Of a stretch of DNA of 64,000 nucleotides, positions 19,010 to 28,400 are shown one piece after another. Position 1 is the first letter of the stretch. The number at the start of each line of letters is the position of its first letter. The translations under genes and the position numbers were made by a program. The DNA is from Xanthocytophaga agilis. GTDB taxonomy: Bacteria; Bacteroidota; Bacteroidia; Cytophagales; 172606-1. Location: contig NZ_JASJOU010000014.1 in the NCBI RefSeq assembly GCF_030068605.1, forward strand, positions 1-64,000, written 5' to 3'. Below the pieces are notes generated by a model that was not told the origin of the DNA, searched no databases, and saw only the letters and a program-made list of their open reading frames with translations.

Positions 19010-20350
19010 TTAACGATACGGACGGTTGGTTCGTATCTCTGCCAACTCATTTTTAAACTGATTCAATAAATTTTCTTTTACCTGAATCTTCCGTTTTTGC
19101 ACGTTCAGATTAGTTGCTGGCCGCTTATTATCCTGATTCTGGTCATCGCCGTATCCTTGTCGGTTATAGCTACTTGTTTGACTAACAGAGCCACCTGCTG
19201 CTTCACTTTCCTGCAATTCTAGCTGTTGTTTATCTTTGCGCACAAGATCACTCATGGTGGCTACCTTGATGGTAAGCTGCTCTTCTTTTGACTTTTTCTC
19301 AAAGAAGAAATGCTTCCGTTTGATCACACGCATTAGATAATTCATTTCAAATATTTTGTCACACGCCAGACGGAAACGTTCACCCAGTGCTCTATCTTGC
19401 TTAAAGGAAGGAACATTAAGGTTTTTCCACTCCATCAGCAATGCTTTGGCTCGTTCCGCCGCCACATTCATATCCGGCTGTGTAAATAATGATTCTGCTT
19501 CTGCAGTCATTTTTTCCTGAGCCGCCTGTTTAGGATCAACACGTTTGGTAAAGCGTGGAGGTAAGCCTTTGGCCTGATTATATCGTTCAAAGAAAATATC
19601 TGTAGCTTTGCGGAATCGTTTCCAGAGTTTGGTAACCTTATCCGGTGGGAGTTTGCCTACGTTTTTCCAGCGTTCCTGAAGCGCCTTAAATGCAGTCACT
19701 GTAGCATCCCAATCCTGAGAGTATTTGAGCCGTTCGGCTTGATAAATAATCTCCATATACGAGTCCATCCGTGTCTTCTGTTCGAGCATCTTCTGGTTGA
19801 AGAAGTCCTTTCTGCGGGCAAAGAAATCATCCAGTACTTTGCGGAAAGATCCTTCAATTTCTTCTTCCAGTTCTTTGGCAACTGCACCGGTTTTAATCCA
19901 CTTTTCTTTTATCTCATGCAATTTGTCCGCAGCTTCTTTCCATTCTTCGCTCAGGCGATGAGGTTCCGCTTCTAAAAGCAGGGCTTGTTTGATCTCAAGA
20001 TTTCGGTCCCGGTTAACAGATATGTTCTTGCGGAGATCTTCTTCGAGTATATCCAGTTTTTTGTAAAGGGCAGGAAAATCCCCCAGTGCATCATAATCAG
20101 CAAAGTAATTACGCAGATGAACCAGTTTCATCAGGTAAGAACCTTTGTTCTGAGCATTTTCTACAAGGTTATACAGTTCCGCAACTTTTTGTTGTGCAAC
20201 TTCATAGCGTTTGCGGAAGTATTCCACACTGGCCTCTATACTTTGGCGTACTTCGCCAATTTCACGGTCGGGAAAATCAAAATAACCCTTCAGATATACT
20301 TTTCCTTCACTGACGTATCCGTATTCGTCAGACCAGTCAACGTTGTTCAT
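19010..20350 (-). CDS. DUF349 domain protein, coiled-coil
   Basis: A 446-residue, highly charged, mostly alpha-helical cytoplasmic protein with no signal peptide or membrane segment. At least three DUF349-type units are visible: around 140-200 (EEWKEAADKLHEIKEKWIKTG), 210-270 (DWDATVTAFKALQERWKNVGK) and 305-350 (ERAKALLMEWKNLNVPSF), each with the W-K spacing typical of the family. The N-terminus is acidic and aromatic (DWSDEYGYVSEGKVYLKGYF). The C-terminus is a low-complexity Q/N-rich linker followed by a basic helix. DUF349 proteins have no settled general role. It is divergent from ettA. Confidence 0.85.
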   Translation of the reverse strand: MNNVDWSDEYGYVSEGKVYLKGYFDFPDREIGEVRQSIEASVEYFRKRYEVAQQKVAELYNLVENAQNKGSYLMKLVHLRNYFADYDALGDFPALYKKLDILEEDLRKNISVNRDRNLEIKQALLLEAEPHRLSEEWKEAADKLHEIKEKWIKTGAVAKELEEEIEGSFRKVLDDFFARRKDFFNQKMLEQKTRMDSYMEIIYQAERLKYSQDWDATVTAFKALQERWKNVGKLPPDKVTKLWKRFRKATDIFFERYNQAKGLPPRFTKRVDPKQAAQEKMTAEAESLFTQPDMNVAAERAKALLMEWKNLNVPSFKQDRALGERFRLACDKIFEMNYLMRVIKRKHFFFEKKSKEEQLTIKVATMSDLVRKDKQQLELQESEAAGGSVSQTSSYNRQGYGDDQNQDNKRPATNLNVQKRKIQVKENLLNQFKNELAEIRTNRPYR

Positions 20351-20805
20351 GGTTTGGTTGTATTAAAATTTACTATACTGTTTAGGAAGCAATACTTCGT
20401 TCAGTATCGAAAGTCTTGACGGACAGACGATTTGAGTTTGAAAAATAATGGAAATACCAAAGATTACCAACAAGGCAACCCAATTTATCTGAATAATACT
20501 TTATTTTTTTGTTACTGCAAAATAATGTTTTTTAAAAAAAAGTATACAATACTTCGTTACAGTATTTTTCAGATATTTGTCCCACTCAAAAAACGGGAGA
20601 TGCTATTTTAGTAAAAAAACACTGAACAAGTAAGCATATTCCGTGAACTAAAAAAAGGAAAATAGCCGATCTTTTCTTTGTGATCGTAGTATCTGCTTGC
20701 TAATCAAGGAGTAGTGAATACCATTAAAATCTACATATTTGCCTTTAGAAGGTCTGAGCTGTTTTTCAAAACAAACGTATATTAACCTATTTAGGAGAAC
20801 GCATT
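20351..20805. other. Divergent intergenic region upstream of ettA and the DUF349 gene
   Basis: These 455 AT-rich bases must hold both promoters. CATATTTG near 20735 is close to the -7 consensus for ettA, and TAAATTTT (minus strand, near 20370) for the DUF349 gene, but neither has a well-spaced TTG. I see no RNA gene or strong hairpin. Confidence 0.45.
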
Positions 20806-22473
20806 ATGAGTAACGAGAAAATTATATTTTCTATGAACCGGGTAAGCAAGATTTACCCGTCTACCAACAAGCAGGTTCTGAAAGATATCTATCTGTCATT
20901 TTTCTATGGTGCCAAAATAGGTGTCTTAGGTTTGAACGGATCTGGTAAGTCAACTTTGCTGAAAATTATTGCAGGGATAGATAAAAACTATCTGGGTGAG
21001 GTAGTATTCTCTCCGGGCTATACAGTAGGTATGCTGGAGCAGGAACCTCAGTTTGATCCTGAAAAGACTGTCATTGACGTTGTAAAAGAAGGAACCAAAG
21101 AAATTGTGGATCTGCTGAAAGAGTTTGACGAGATCAATGAAAAATTTGCCGATCCGGATGCTGATTATGACAAGTTACTGACTCGTCAGGCTCAGGTACA
21201 GGAGAAGCTGGATGCAGTAGATGCATGGAATCTTGACAATAAGCTGGAGAAAGCCATGGATGCTCTTCGTTGTCCTCCACCCGATGCATTGATCAAGCAC
21301 TTATCTGGTGGTGAAAAACGTCGTGTGGCTATGTGTCGTTTGTTGCTTCAAGAGCCTGATGTATTGTTGCTGGATGAGCCTACCAACCACCTGGATGCAG
21401 AGTCCGTTTTGTGGCTGGAACAACACTTACAACATTACAAAGGGACAGTCATTGCTGTAACGCACGACCGATACTTCCTGGATAATGTAGCAGGTTGGAT
21501 TCTGGAACTGGATCGTGGAGAAGGTATTCCATGGAAAGGAAACTATTCTTCCTGGCTGGAACAGAAAAAAGACCGCTTAGCTAAAGAGGAAAAGCAGGAA
21601 TCCAAACGCCAGAAAACGCTGGAACGTGAGTTGGACTGGGTACGTATGGCACCAAAAGCAAGACAAGCTAAATCCAAAGCTCGTTTGCAGGCATATGATA
21701 AACTGCTTGGTGAAGAGGCAAAACAGAAAGAAGATAAACTGGAACTGTTTATCCCGCCAGGACCACGGTTAGGTGCAAAAGTGATTGAGGTTCAGAATGT
21801 GGCTAAATCGTTTGGTGATAAACTGTTATTTGAAAGCCTGAATTTTTCTTTACCTCAGGCAGGAATTGTAGGGATCATTGGACCTAATGGTGCTGGTAAG
21901 ACAACTTTATTCAAACTGATAACTAATCAGGAGAAACCAGATGCAGGTACATTTGAAGTAGGAGATACAGTAAAAATTGCCTACGTTGATCAGGAACATG
22001 ACAAACTGGACCCCACTAAAAGTGTATTTGAGACTATTACTGGAGGTACAGAGCAGATGATGTTAGGCGGACGTATGGTAAACTCCCGTGCCTATGTGAG
22101 TCGCTTTAACTTTACCGGAAATGATCAGGAAAAGAAAGTAGGTGCCCTGTCAGGGGGAGAACGCAACCGAGTACATCTGGCAATGACATTGAAAGATGGT
22201 GGTAATCTGCTGTTGCTTGACGAACCTACCAACGATCTGGATGTAAACACCATGCGTGCGCTTGAAGAAGGTCTGGAAAACTTTGCAGGTTGTGCTGTAA
22301 TTATTTCTCACGACCGTTGGTTCCTGGATCGTATCTGTACACATATCCTGGCTTTTGAAGGAGATTCACAGGTATACTGGTTTGAAGGAAACTTCTCTGA
22401 ATACGAAGAGAACAAGAGAAAACGTCTTGGTGATATTACTCCTCATCGCATCCGTTATAAAAAGCTGGTATAA
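20806..22473 (+). CDS. ettA: Energy-dependent translational throttle ABC-F protein EttA
   Basis: EttA is a ribosome-associated ABC-F ATPase that binds the E site and couples entry into elongation to the ATP/ADP ratio. The 555 residues contain two ATPase cassettes and no membrane domain. Cassette 1 has GLNGSGKST, LSGGEKRRVA and LLLDEPTNHLD; cassette 2 has GPNGAGKTT, LSGGERNRVH and LLLDEPTNDLD. The arm insertion near 95-150 and the basic linker (DWVRMAPKARQAKSKARL) are typical of EttA. Unusually for this phylum there is a purine-rich AGGAGAA 8 bases before the ATG. It is followed by its own terminator. Confidence 0.95.
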   Translation: MSNEKIIFSMNRVSKIYPSTNKQVLKDIYLSFFYGAKIGVLGLNGSGKSTLLKIIAGIDKNYLGEVVFSPGYTVGMLEQEPQFDPEKTVIDVVKEGTKEIVDLLKEFDEINEKFADPDADYDKLLTRQAQVQEKLDAVDAWNLDNKLEKAMDALRCPPPDALIKHLSGGEKRRVAMCRLLLQEPDVLLLDEPTNHLDAESVLWLEQHLQHYKGTVIAVTHDRYFLDNVAGWILELDRGEGIPWKGNYSSWLEQKKDRLAKEEKQESKRQKTLERELDWVRMAPKARQAKSKARLQAYDKLLGEEAKQKEDKLELFIPPGPRLGAKVIEVQNVAKSFGDKLLFESLNFSLPQAGIVGIIGPNGAGKTTLFKLITNQEKPDAGTFEVGDTVKIAYVDQEHDKLDPTKSVFETITGGTEQMMLGGRMVNSRAYVSRFNFTGNDQEKKVGALSGGERNRVHLAMTLKDGGNLLLLDEPTNDLDVNTMRALEEGLENFAGCAVIISHDRWFLDRICTHILAFEGDSQVYWFEGNFSEYEENKRKRLGDITPHRIRYKKLV

Positions 22474-22488
22474 TTACAATATATACTC

Positions 22489-22517
22489 AAAAAGCGTATG
22501 ATTATCATACGCTTTTT
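22489..22517 (+). terminator. Intrinsic terminator of ettA
   Basis: A 13-bp perfect stem (22489-22501 with 22505-22517, core AGCGTATGA) closes a 3-base loop with T6 at its end, starting 16 bases after the ettA stop. Confidence 0.85.
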
Positions 22518-22553
22518 TCATTTATGGAAATACTTTAAGTAAGGTTTTGTATG

Positions 22554-22886
22554 CTAGTTTATAGAATCTACGGGTGAACTTGAAATGGATTGTAAAACCT
22601 GTTGAGTTACATCTTTACCTCCTGATAAGTTTGTAATTAAAGCCATTGGAGTGTAGATAATGCCCCAGGGGAATCCCCACCAGCCAAGAAATAAAGAAAG
22701 TAGGGTAAATGGGAGACTTTTCCCCCAATGGGATTCGCCACTTCTGATAAAATAGATATCAGTAGGTTTCTTAAATGTCATAACAAGAATGGAGACTGTA
22801 AATTCGAAGTATACAAATTTGCCTCCATATTGAATTTCTCCTAGAATATCCTGTACGGTAAGACCTTCTGTGTTTTTAATTTTCAT
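22554..22886 (-). CDS. Small membrane protein of unknown function
   Basis: 110 residues, starting MKIKNTEGLTVQDILGEI. A first hydrophobic stretch (KFVYFEFTVSILVMTF) and a second (PFTLLSLFLGWWGFPWGIIYTPMALI) suggest two membrane-associated segments separated by a charged link (IYFIRSGESHWGKS). The GWWGFPWG motif is distinctive. I believe similar short proteins occur across Bacteroidota, but I know no function. It is convergent with ettA and divergent from the AI-2E-type transporter gene. Confidence 0.7.
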   Translation of the reverse strand: MKIKNTEGLTVQDILGEIQYGGKFVYFEFTVSILVMTFKKPTDIYFIRSGESHWGKSLPFTLLSLFLGWWGFPWGIIYTPMALITNLSGGKDVTQQVLQSISSSPVDSIN

Positions 22887-23112
22887 ACGAGTGTATTTGG
22901 GTTAGTATTGTTTCTTGATCTGTTTGGAGTAGAAAATGTAACTTTAGAATAATTACCGTCCTGTAAGTTGTTGTAGGGAAATAGGATATTCAGGAAGAAT
23001 GTGTAGAAAGGAAGACAGAGATATATGGTGAAAACATACCCAAAATGTAGAAACTCTATTTATACTACAGCCTGGTATACTTATTTCTGAGATAGATTTA
23101 TTTCTACTCGGT

Positions 23113-24228
23113 ATGAATAATTATCCACGATTAACCAAAACAGTTAGTATACTGGCAATCCTAGTGTTGATTGTTGTTATTCTGGTCTATGCAAGACCTT
23201 TCCTGATACCTTTGACATTTGCTGCATTACTGGCTATGCTCTTATTGCCTTTTACAAAATGGCTAAGAGATAAAGGTATTCATGAAGTTGTTGCAATTGT
23301 ACTTTCGATATTGCTACTGGTAGGTTTTTTTGCATTGATCTTTTTTCTGATCAGCTTGCAGGTATCTGATCTTGCCAAAAATACTTCTCAGATTGAAAAG
23401 CAGGTCACCGAACGATACCATCAGGTTCAGCAGCTTATTACAGATCAGTTGGGTATTTCACCTGATAAACAGGAAAAAATGATCAAAGAACAACAGGCTT
23501 CTTCTCCTGGAAAACTTGCTTCTCTTGTCACTGGTTTCCTTGCCGGATTAGGTGGTGTGTTGACAGATACTATTCTGGTACTGGTGTATATCTTCCTGCT
23601 TATCTGTTTCCGCAGCAGATTGAAAGGCTTTATTATACGATTGGTTCCGAAGAAGGAAGAACCCAAAGCACTTGAAATTGTAAATAATGTGCAACAGGTG
23701 ACACAAAAGTATTTGAGCGGACTTTCTATGATGGTTGTGTCTCTATGGGTGATGTATGGGATCGGGTTTACCGTCGTGGGAGTAAAGAATGCTCTCTTTT
23801 TTGCTATACTCTGTGGTATTCTGGAAATCGTTCCTTTTGTTGGAAATCTGACGGGTACCACACTTACCATTGTTATGTCTCTGGTGCAGGGAGGTAATAC
23901 CAATACTATTATAGGGATTCTGATTACCTATGGATTGGTACAGTTTATACAATCATATATATTGGAACCTCTGATTGTGGGTTCCGCTGTAAATATCAAC
24001 CCCTTGTTTACCATTGTGGGATTGGTAGCAGGGGAGATGGTGTGGGGGATACCCGGCATGATCCTGGCCATTCCGTTGTTAGGCATTACAAAAATTGTTT
24101 GTGACAATGTAGAGTCTTTACAACCATATGCCTATCTGATTGGTGAAGAGGAGAAGAAAGAGAATGGAATCAAGAAATTCCTTAACACAACGGGAAAAAC
24201 AATAAAAAGCTGGTTCCAGAAGAAATGA
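23113..24228 (+). CDS. AI-2E family transporter (PerM/YdiK-like)
   Basis: A 371-residue polytopic inner-membrane protein of the AI-2 exporter/PerM family. Paired N-terminal helices (SILAILVLIVVILVYARPF, FAALLAMLLLPF) are followed by a hydrophilic helical segment (about 95-150, SQIEKQVTERYHQVQQLI) and at least five more helices. Family signatures include FAILCGILEIVPFVGN and the C-terminal GEMVWGIPGMILAIPLLGI. Substrates in this family vary (quorum signal, Na+/H+ antiport and others), so none should be assumed. Nothing nearby suggests quorum sensing. Confidence 0.88.
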   Translation: MNNYPRLTKTVSILAILVLIVVILVYARPFLIPLTFAALLAMLLLPFTKWLRDKGIHEVVAIVLSILLLVGFFALIFFLISLQVSDLAKNTSQIEKQVTERYHQVQQLITDQLGISPDKQEKMIKEQQASSPGKLASLVTGFLAGLGGVLTDTILVLVYIFLLICFRSRLKGFIIRLVPKKEEPKALEIVNNVQQVTQKYLSGLSMMVVSLWVMYGIGFTVVGVKNALFFAILCGILEIVPFVGNLTGTTLTIVMSLVQGGNTNTIIGILITYGLVQFIQSYILEPLIVGSAVNINPLFTIVGLVAGEMVWGIPGMILAIPLLGITKIVCDNVESLQPYAYLIGEEEKKENGIKKFLNTTGKTIKSWFQKK

Positions 24229-24303
24229 TGGCGACAGATTGCATTCTGTATTTACAATAGATAATCTGAAAATTTCTGAAAATGAGAAATTCCCCTTTAT
24301 TTA

Positions 24304-24774
24304 GTGTCAATACTGTTTTATCTGTTCTACTTTTTTATGGTTGTAATCGTTCTCTTTGGGATATGTATAGTTGGAAGTGTGGCAGCATTTCTTGTCGCTC
24401 TGGCACAGATACGATGGATACGAAAAGCGAAAACATATAGTAGGGTAGAGGCACAAATAACAAAAGTCGTGAATGCCAGCTGGAATGGCGATACTGCCGA
24501 TCGCGAAGGAGGAGAATACACTGTACCTGTTGCTGAATTTGAAATCGGATCAAATCAAACGATGGCTTTTACATTATATGGAAGTGAGTATAGAAACTAT
24601 TTAGTAGGACAACGAATACAGATGCTGTACCCTCCCGGACAACCTGAACTAGCAGTGGTATTTGAGAGGAAGGAGATAGTTAGTACAAGTATTAAATACA
24701 GTGTAGTTGGAGTAATACTAGCAGGGCTGGCAATACTACTATGGTATTGGACTGGGCTGAAAATAGTAGAATAA
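24304..24774 (+). CDS. DUF3592-type small membrane protein
   Basis: 156 residues from a GTG at 24304; ATG 24337 (MVVIVLFGICIVG) is an alternative that shortens the first helix. Two transmembrane helices (about 8-32 and 130-150) flank a beta-rich extracytoplasmic domain with AQITKVVNASW, VAEFEIG and QRIQMLYPPGQPELAVV, a pattern like DUF3592. No biochemical role is known to me. It lies 75 bases after the AI-2E-type transporter on the same strand and may be co-transcribed. Confidence 0.7.
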   Translation: MSILFYLFYFFMVVIVLFGICIVGSVAAFLVALAQIRWIRKAKTYSRVEAQITKVVNASWNGDTADREGGEYTVPVAEFEIGSNQTMAFTLYGSEYRNYLVGQRIQMLYPPGQPELAVVFERKEIVSTSIKYSVVGVILAGLAILLWYWTGLKIVE

Positions 24775-24776
24775 GG

Positions 24777-25358
24777 TCAGTTGCATTCCAGAAATCCTTT
24801 ATCTTCCAGTGCTCTTTTATCAATAGCAACAGCTTTTTGAAAATACACACATGCTTTCTGACGTTGACCTAATTTCCAATAGGATTTAGCTAGTCCTATC
24901 CAGAAGCTCTCGACATTAGGGAGATCTTCTATGGAGATTGCCCACTCTATAATTGCTGCTTTATAATCTTCAGTATGATAGTATGCTTCTGCTAACATAG
25001 AATGAAGTTCTGTGTGGCCAGGAGGGGCATAACATAAACTGTTAGTAAGATCATTAATAGCTTTCAGATATTCGCTTCTCTGGAGGTAAAGTCTGGCTCG
25101 GTTTCGATAAGCTGACCAATGAGTTGTATCATATTGAATCGCCTTTGTATAAGCCTGGATAGCTATTGTAATAGCTGTATCTGGAGGTGGTAACATCCAT
25201 TTAAGAGTAGCGTTAGCCCAATAAAATAAACTGTCCGCTTTTTTATGATTTTGAGGATATATATTCTGAGCCTGAGATAAGAATGGCAATAGTAATAATG
25301 GAGTTAAATAAATGAATTTGATAAGATGAAGTGCATTCTGGTTGGTTTCTCCTTTCAT
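24777..25358 (-). CDS. Secreted TPR-repeat protein
   Basis: 193 residues with an N-terminal signal sequence (FIYLTPLLLLPFLSQAQ). About four TPR-like helix pairs follow, for example AIQAYTKAIQYDTTHWSAY, YLKAINDLTNSLCYAPP and QRKACVYFQKAVAIDK. TPRs mediate protein contacts; no enzymatic domain is seen. It is probably periplasmic. The gene is convergent with the DUF3592 gene, with only 2 bases between stops, and lies downstream of the alpha-2-macroglobulin gene after that gene's terminator. Confidence 0.8.
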   Translation of the reverse strand: MKGETNQNALHLIKFIYLTPLLLLPFLSQAQNIYPQNHKKADSLFYWANATLKWMLPPPDTAITIAIQAYTKAIQYDTTHWSAYRNRARLYLQRSEYLKAINDLTNSLCYAPPGHTELHSMLAEAYYHTEDYKAAIIEWAISIEDLPNVESFWIGLAKSYWKLGQRQKACVYFQKAVAIDKRALEDKGFLECN

Positions 25359-25425
25359 AGACTACATAACCTGTTTTAATTCATAAGGTGGTCTAAGATA
25401 TATAAATAATAACTTCCTTAAAAAA

Positions 25426-25459
25426 CAAACAGGCAAATCATAATTGACTTGCCTGTTTG
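25426..25459 (-). terminator. Intrinsic terminator of the alpha-2-macroglobulin gene
   Basis: A 15-bp stem (25426-25440 with 25445-25459, one mismatch, core CAAACAGGCAA) has a 4-base loop. On the minus strand it is followed by a T-rich tract, 27 bases beyond the stop of the gene that ends at 25486. Confidence 0.8.
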
Positions 25460-25485
25460 TGTAAAGAGCAGATTTATCGGAAGGA

Positions 25486-28400
25486 TTAATTACCTGTACT
25501 ATCCGAATCATTTGTGCGACTCACTACTTTAATCTGTCCAGCTCCATTTACGGAATGATATTCACCATTGTACATAGCGTCAGCCTGTACAGGGCCCATA
25601 CGGAAGGTTCCTGTAGAAACAGCCCGCACTACATAATAATAGTTCCGTGGATAGCTGGTTGCTGTAGCAAACAGATTAATCCGGTCATCACGGATATCCG
25701 AATATTCAGGATTGGTGACATCCTTTGCCCAGTTCATGGACGGTACTTCTGAGATGCGTGGATTTTCAATTTCAAATCCAGCGGGTAACATATCTGTAAT
25801 GACCACATTGGGTACAGTAGAACCATCTGTTGTTGCCAGAGTTATCTTAATCACTACCATATCATTCTGTTTGAATGAATTGCCAGAGATAGGATTGCCA
25901 AAGCGGTCATAGAATGTTTTACGTACTTGCAGAAAGCTATCTTCTTCTTTCACTGTGCTGCTTCGGGTTAATCCCTCTGCTTGCCAGAAGTAATACAAGC
26001 TACCCGAACCATTCGGTGATATACTGATAGTCTGATTAATTACACCCTTGCTGGCTACCAGATCCTGTTCGCCTGCTTCTCCTAATGATGTATTACCTGC
26101 TTTTACTTCTCCCGTTACATTGGCAGCATTAGAGCCTTTCGCCAATTTACCCAGAGCCAGTAAGCCAAAGGCACGTTCCTGTGTATTCATATATGATTTC
26201 TGCTTCATCTGTTCTGACAAATGTTTTGCCATTATCGGGATTTGCAGGTTCTTAGGATCGCTGTCAATAAGTGCATTCAATGAAATCGCCTCATCACGAA
26301 TATAAGAATAGAAGCTACCACCAAGAGCCTGTACAGATCGCTCTCCTGAAAAAGCTGACGGAACAATGTTTTTAGCAGAAGTACCATCACCTAACATCTG
26401 ATAAGCTGCTGCCAACAGATAGCGTGAGTCAATGGCAAGCAATGCCTTACTTGCCTTGTAGTAATTCATGGTAGGTACATCCTGACGACGGGCTAAGGCC
26501 AGTACATACAAGGAATAAGCAATCTCTTTTGGCGCAATCTGTTTAGTTTGACGTGTGTTAGATGCATTGTAATAGAAATATTCCTCCAGGTCTTTCTGCT
26601 TTACTTTCTGTTGCAAGAAAGAAAGGATTTTATCCAGGAATGTCTCACTCACATCAAATCCGGCACGTTGGGCTTCAATCAGGAAGTGAGCTGCATAGGT
26701 TGTTCCCCACCAGCTTGCCTGTCCACCTTCCGGCCAGTAGCTTAATCCTCCGTTATACATCTGAAATGTTTGCAGTCGGTTTATGGCTTCCTGAACATTG
26801 TAGTTGGCTACAGATGTTTGTGTGGCATTGGCTTTGCCTTTGGAAAGCGATTTGCTCAGTTCTGCAAAATAGAGCTGAGGGAATGCTGTAGAGGTCGTTT
26901 GTTCTACACAACCATATGGATACCACAACAATTCATCCAGATCATCGGCAAACTGTACCAACGGTGAACGGGACACTACCAGCTTACCAGTAGTGGTTGA
27001 AGGAATAAAATCAGTAGTCAGATTGAAGTTTTTAGTACTACCTGCCACTACACCCGAGCCATTACGTTTAAGCAATGACTGAATCGGACGGATAGTAATA
27101 TCATTCTTCTCAGTATAGGTTCCTCCTAATCCATTTACTTCCACAATCACCTGTCCGGCACCAACAGCATCTTTTGCATTGATCGCAAAAGTTACACGGC
27201 CTTCGCTATTAGGACCTACATTGACAGTTTGAGATGCTTCTCCTTCTACAGATAAATTACCTGTTACTTTTACTTTAGCTGTCAGGCTGCCTGCTTTATT
27301 TGTCGTATTGCTCAATGTTACCGGCATTTCCAACTGGTCACCAGGGCTAAAGAATCGTGGCAGCGAACTACTGATGACTACTGGATCTGCTACTTTCATA
27401 TTGATGTTAGCAGAACCAAATGCATCATCCTTATAAGCAACTGCCATGATGCGCAGATCTCCTGAAAACTGAGGTACATCAATCGTATAGGTGATTTCTC
27501 CACTACCATCAGCCGTAAGTTTGCCACTCCAGAAGGATACCAGTTTTACCCGCTTGTTAGTTAAGGGGTTGACACGTTTTTCCAGACCAGCACCATCCCC
27601 ACCCACACTGCTTTTGCTTACTCTCAGATCAGGGAACAATTGTGGATACAAGTCGTATGCATTTACTTCTAACGCCCGCTTCTGGAAGAAATAACCATGT
27701 GGGTCAGGTGTTTTGTAGTTGGTTAACTGAAGAATACCCTCATCTACAACAGCCAGCGTAACTTCCGCATTCGGACGGGTTTTAATTGTAATCGTCTGCT
27801 TTGTTTGCGAACGAGACTGGGCAGAGGCCACAATCTCAACAGGCATTTTACGATCCGGATCTTCTACTGTTATTCCTGCATAGCCATGGGCTACTGTCAA
27901 TGGCATTGCGCCATCATCCAGTGGCTTGATCAGAGTAGCCGAAATATACATGTTAGGCAGATGGTCTGCTTTTATTGGGATGCTGATTTTAGCCGACCGT
28001 TTGTCTGTATTGACGTAGTAGTACTCAAACACACGATTGCGTTCTACACTCACCAGTATCCGGCCAGGGAATGGTGTTTTCATCAACACTTCGGCTGTTT
28101 CACCCACCTGATAGGCCGTTTTATTTGTCTCAATAGTAATTTGTCCTTCACGGTTTACTTCAAATGAAGTATTGGCTGTCATTCCCCATCCGTACGCATA
28201 GAGTTCTGTTGAGATATAGTTTTCTGCACCTGGCCGCATCAGGCGAACTTCGTATTCTCCGGATACGCTTGGTACAAAACTAAAGTTGGTGCTTGTGCCA
28301 TTGATGGTAATAGAACGATCTATCAGTACCTGTTCTTTCTTTTGCGATACATAGCTAAGCTGTCCATAATCATTTTTTTGTAATACAGTTTGCCAGTTTA

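Noticed and set aside
23445-23903. Minus-strand frame of 152 codons
   Set aside because: Antisense to the AI-2E-type transporter gene, with no family signature.
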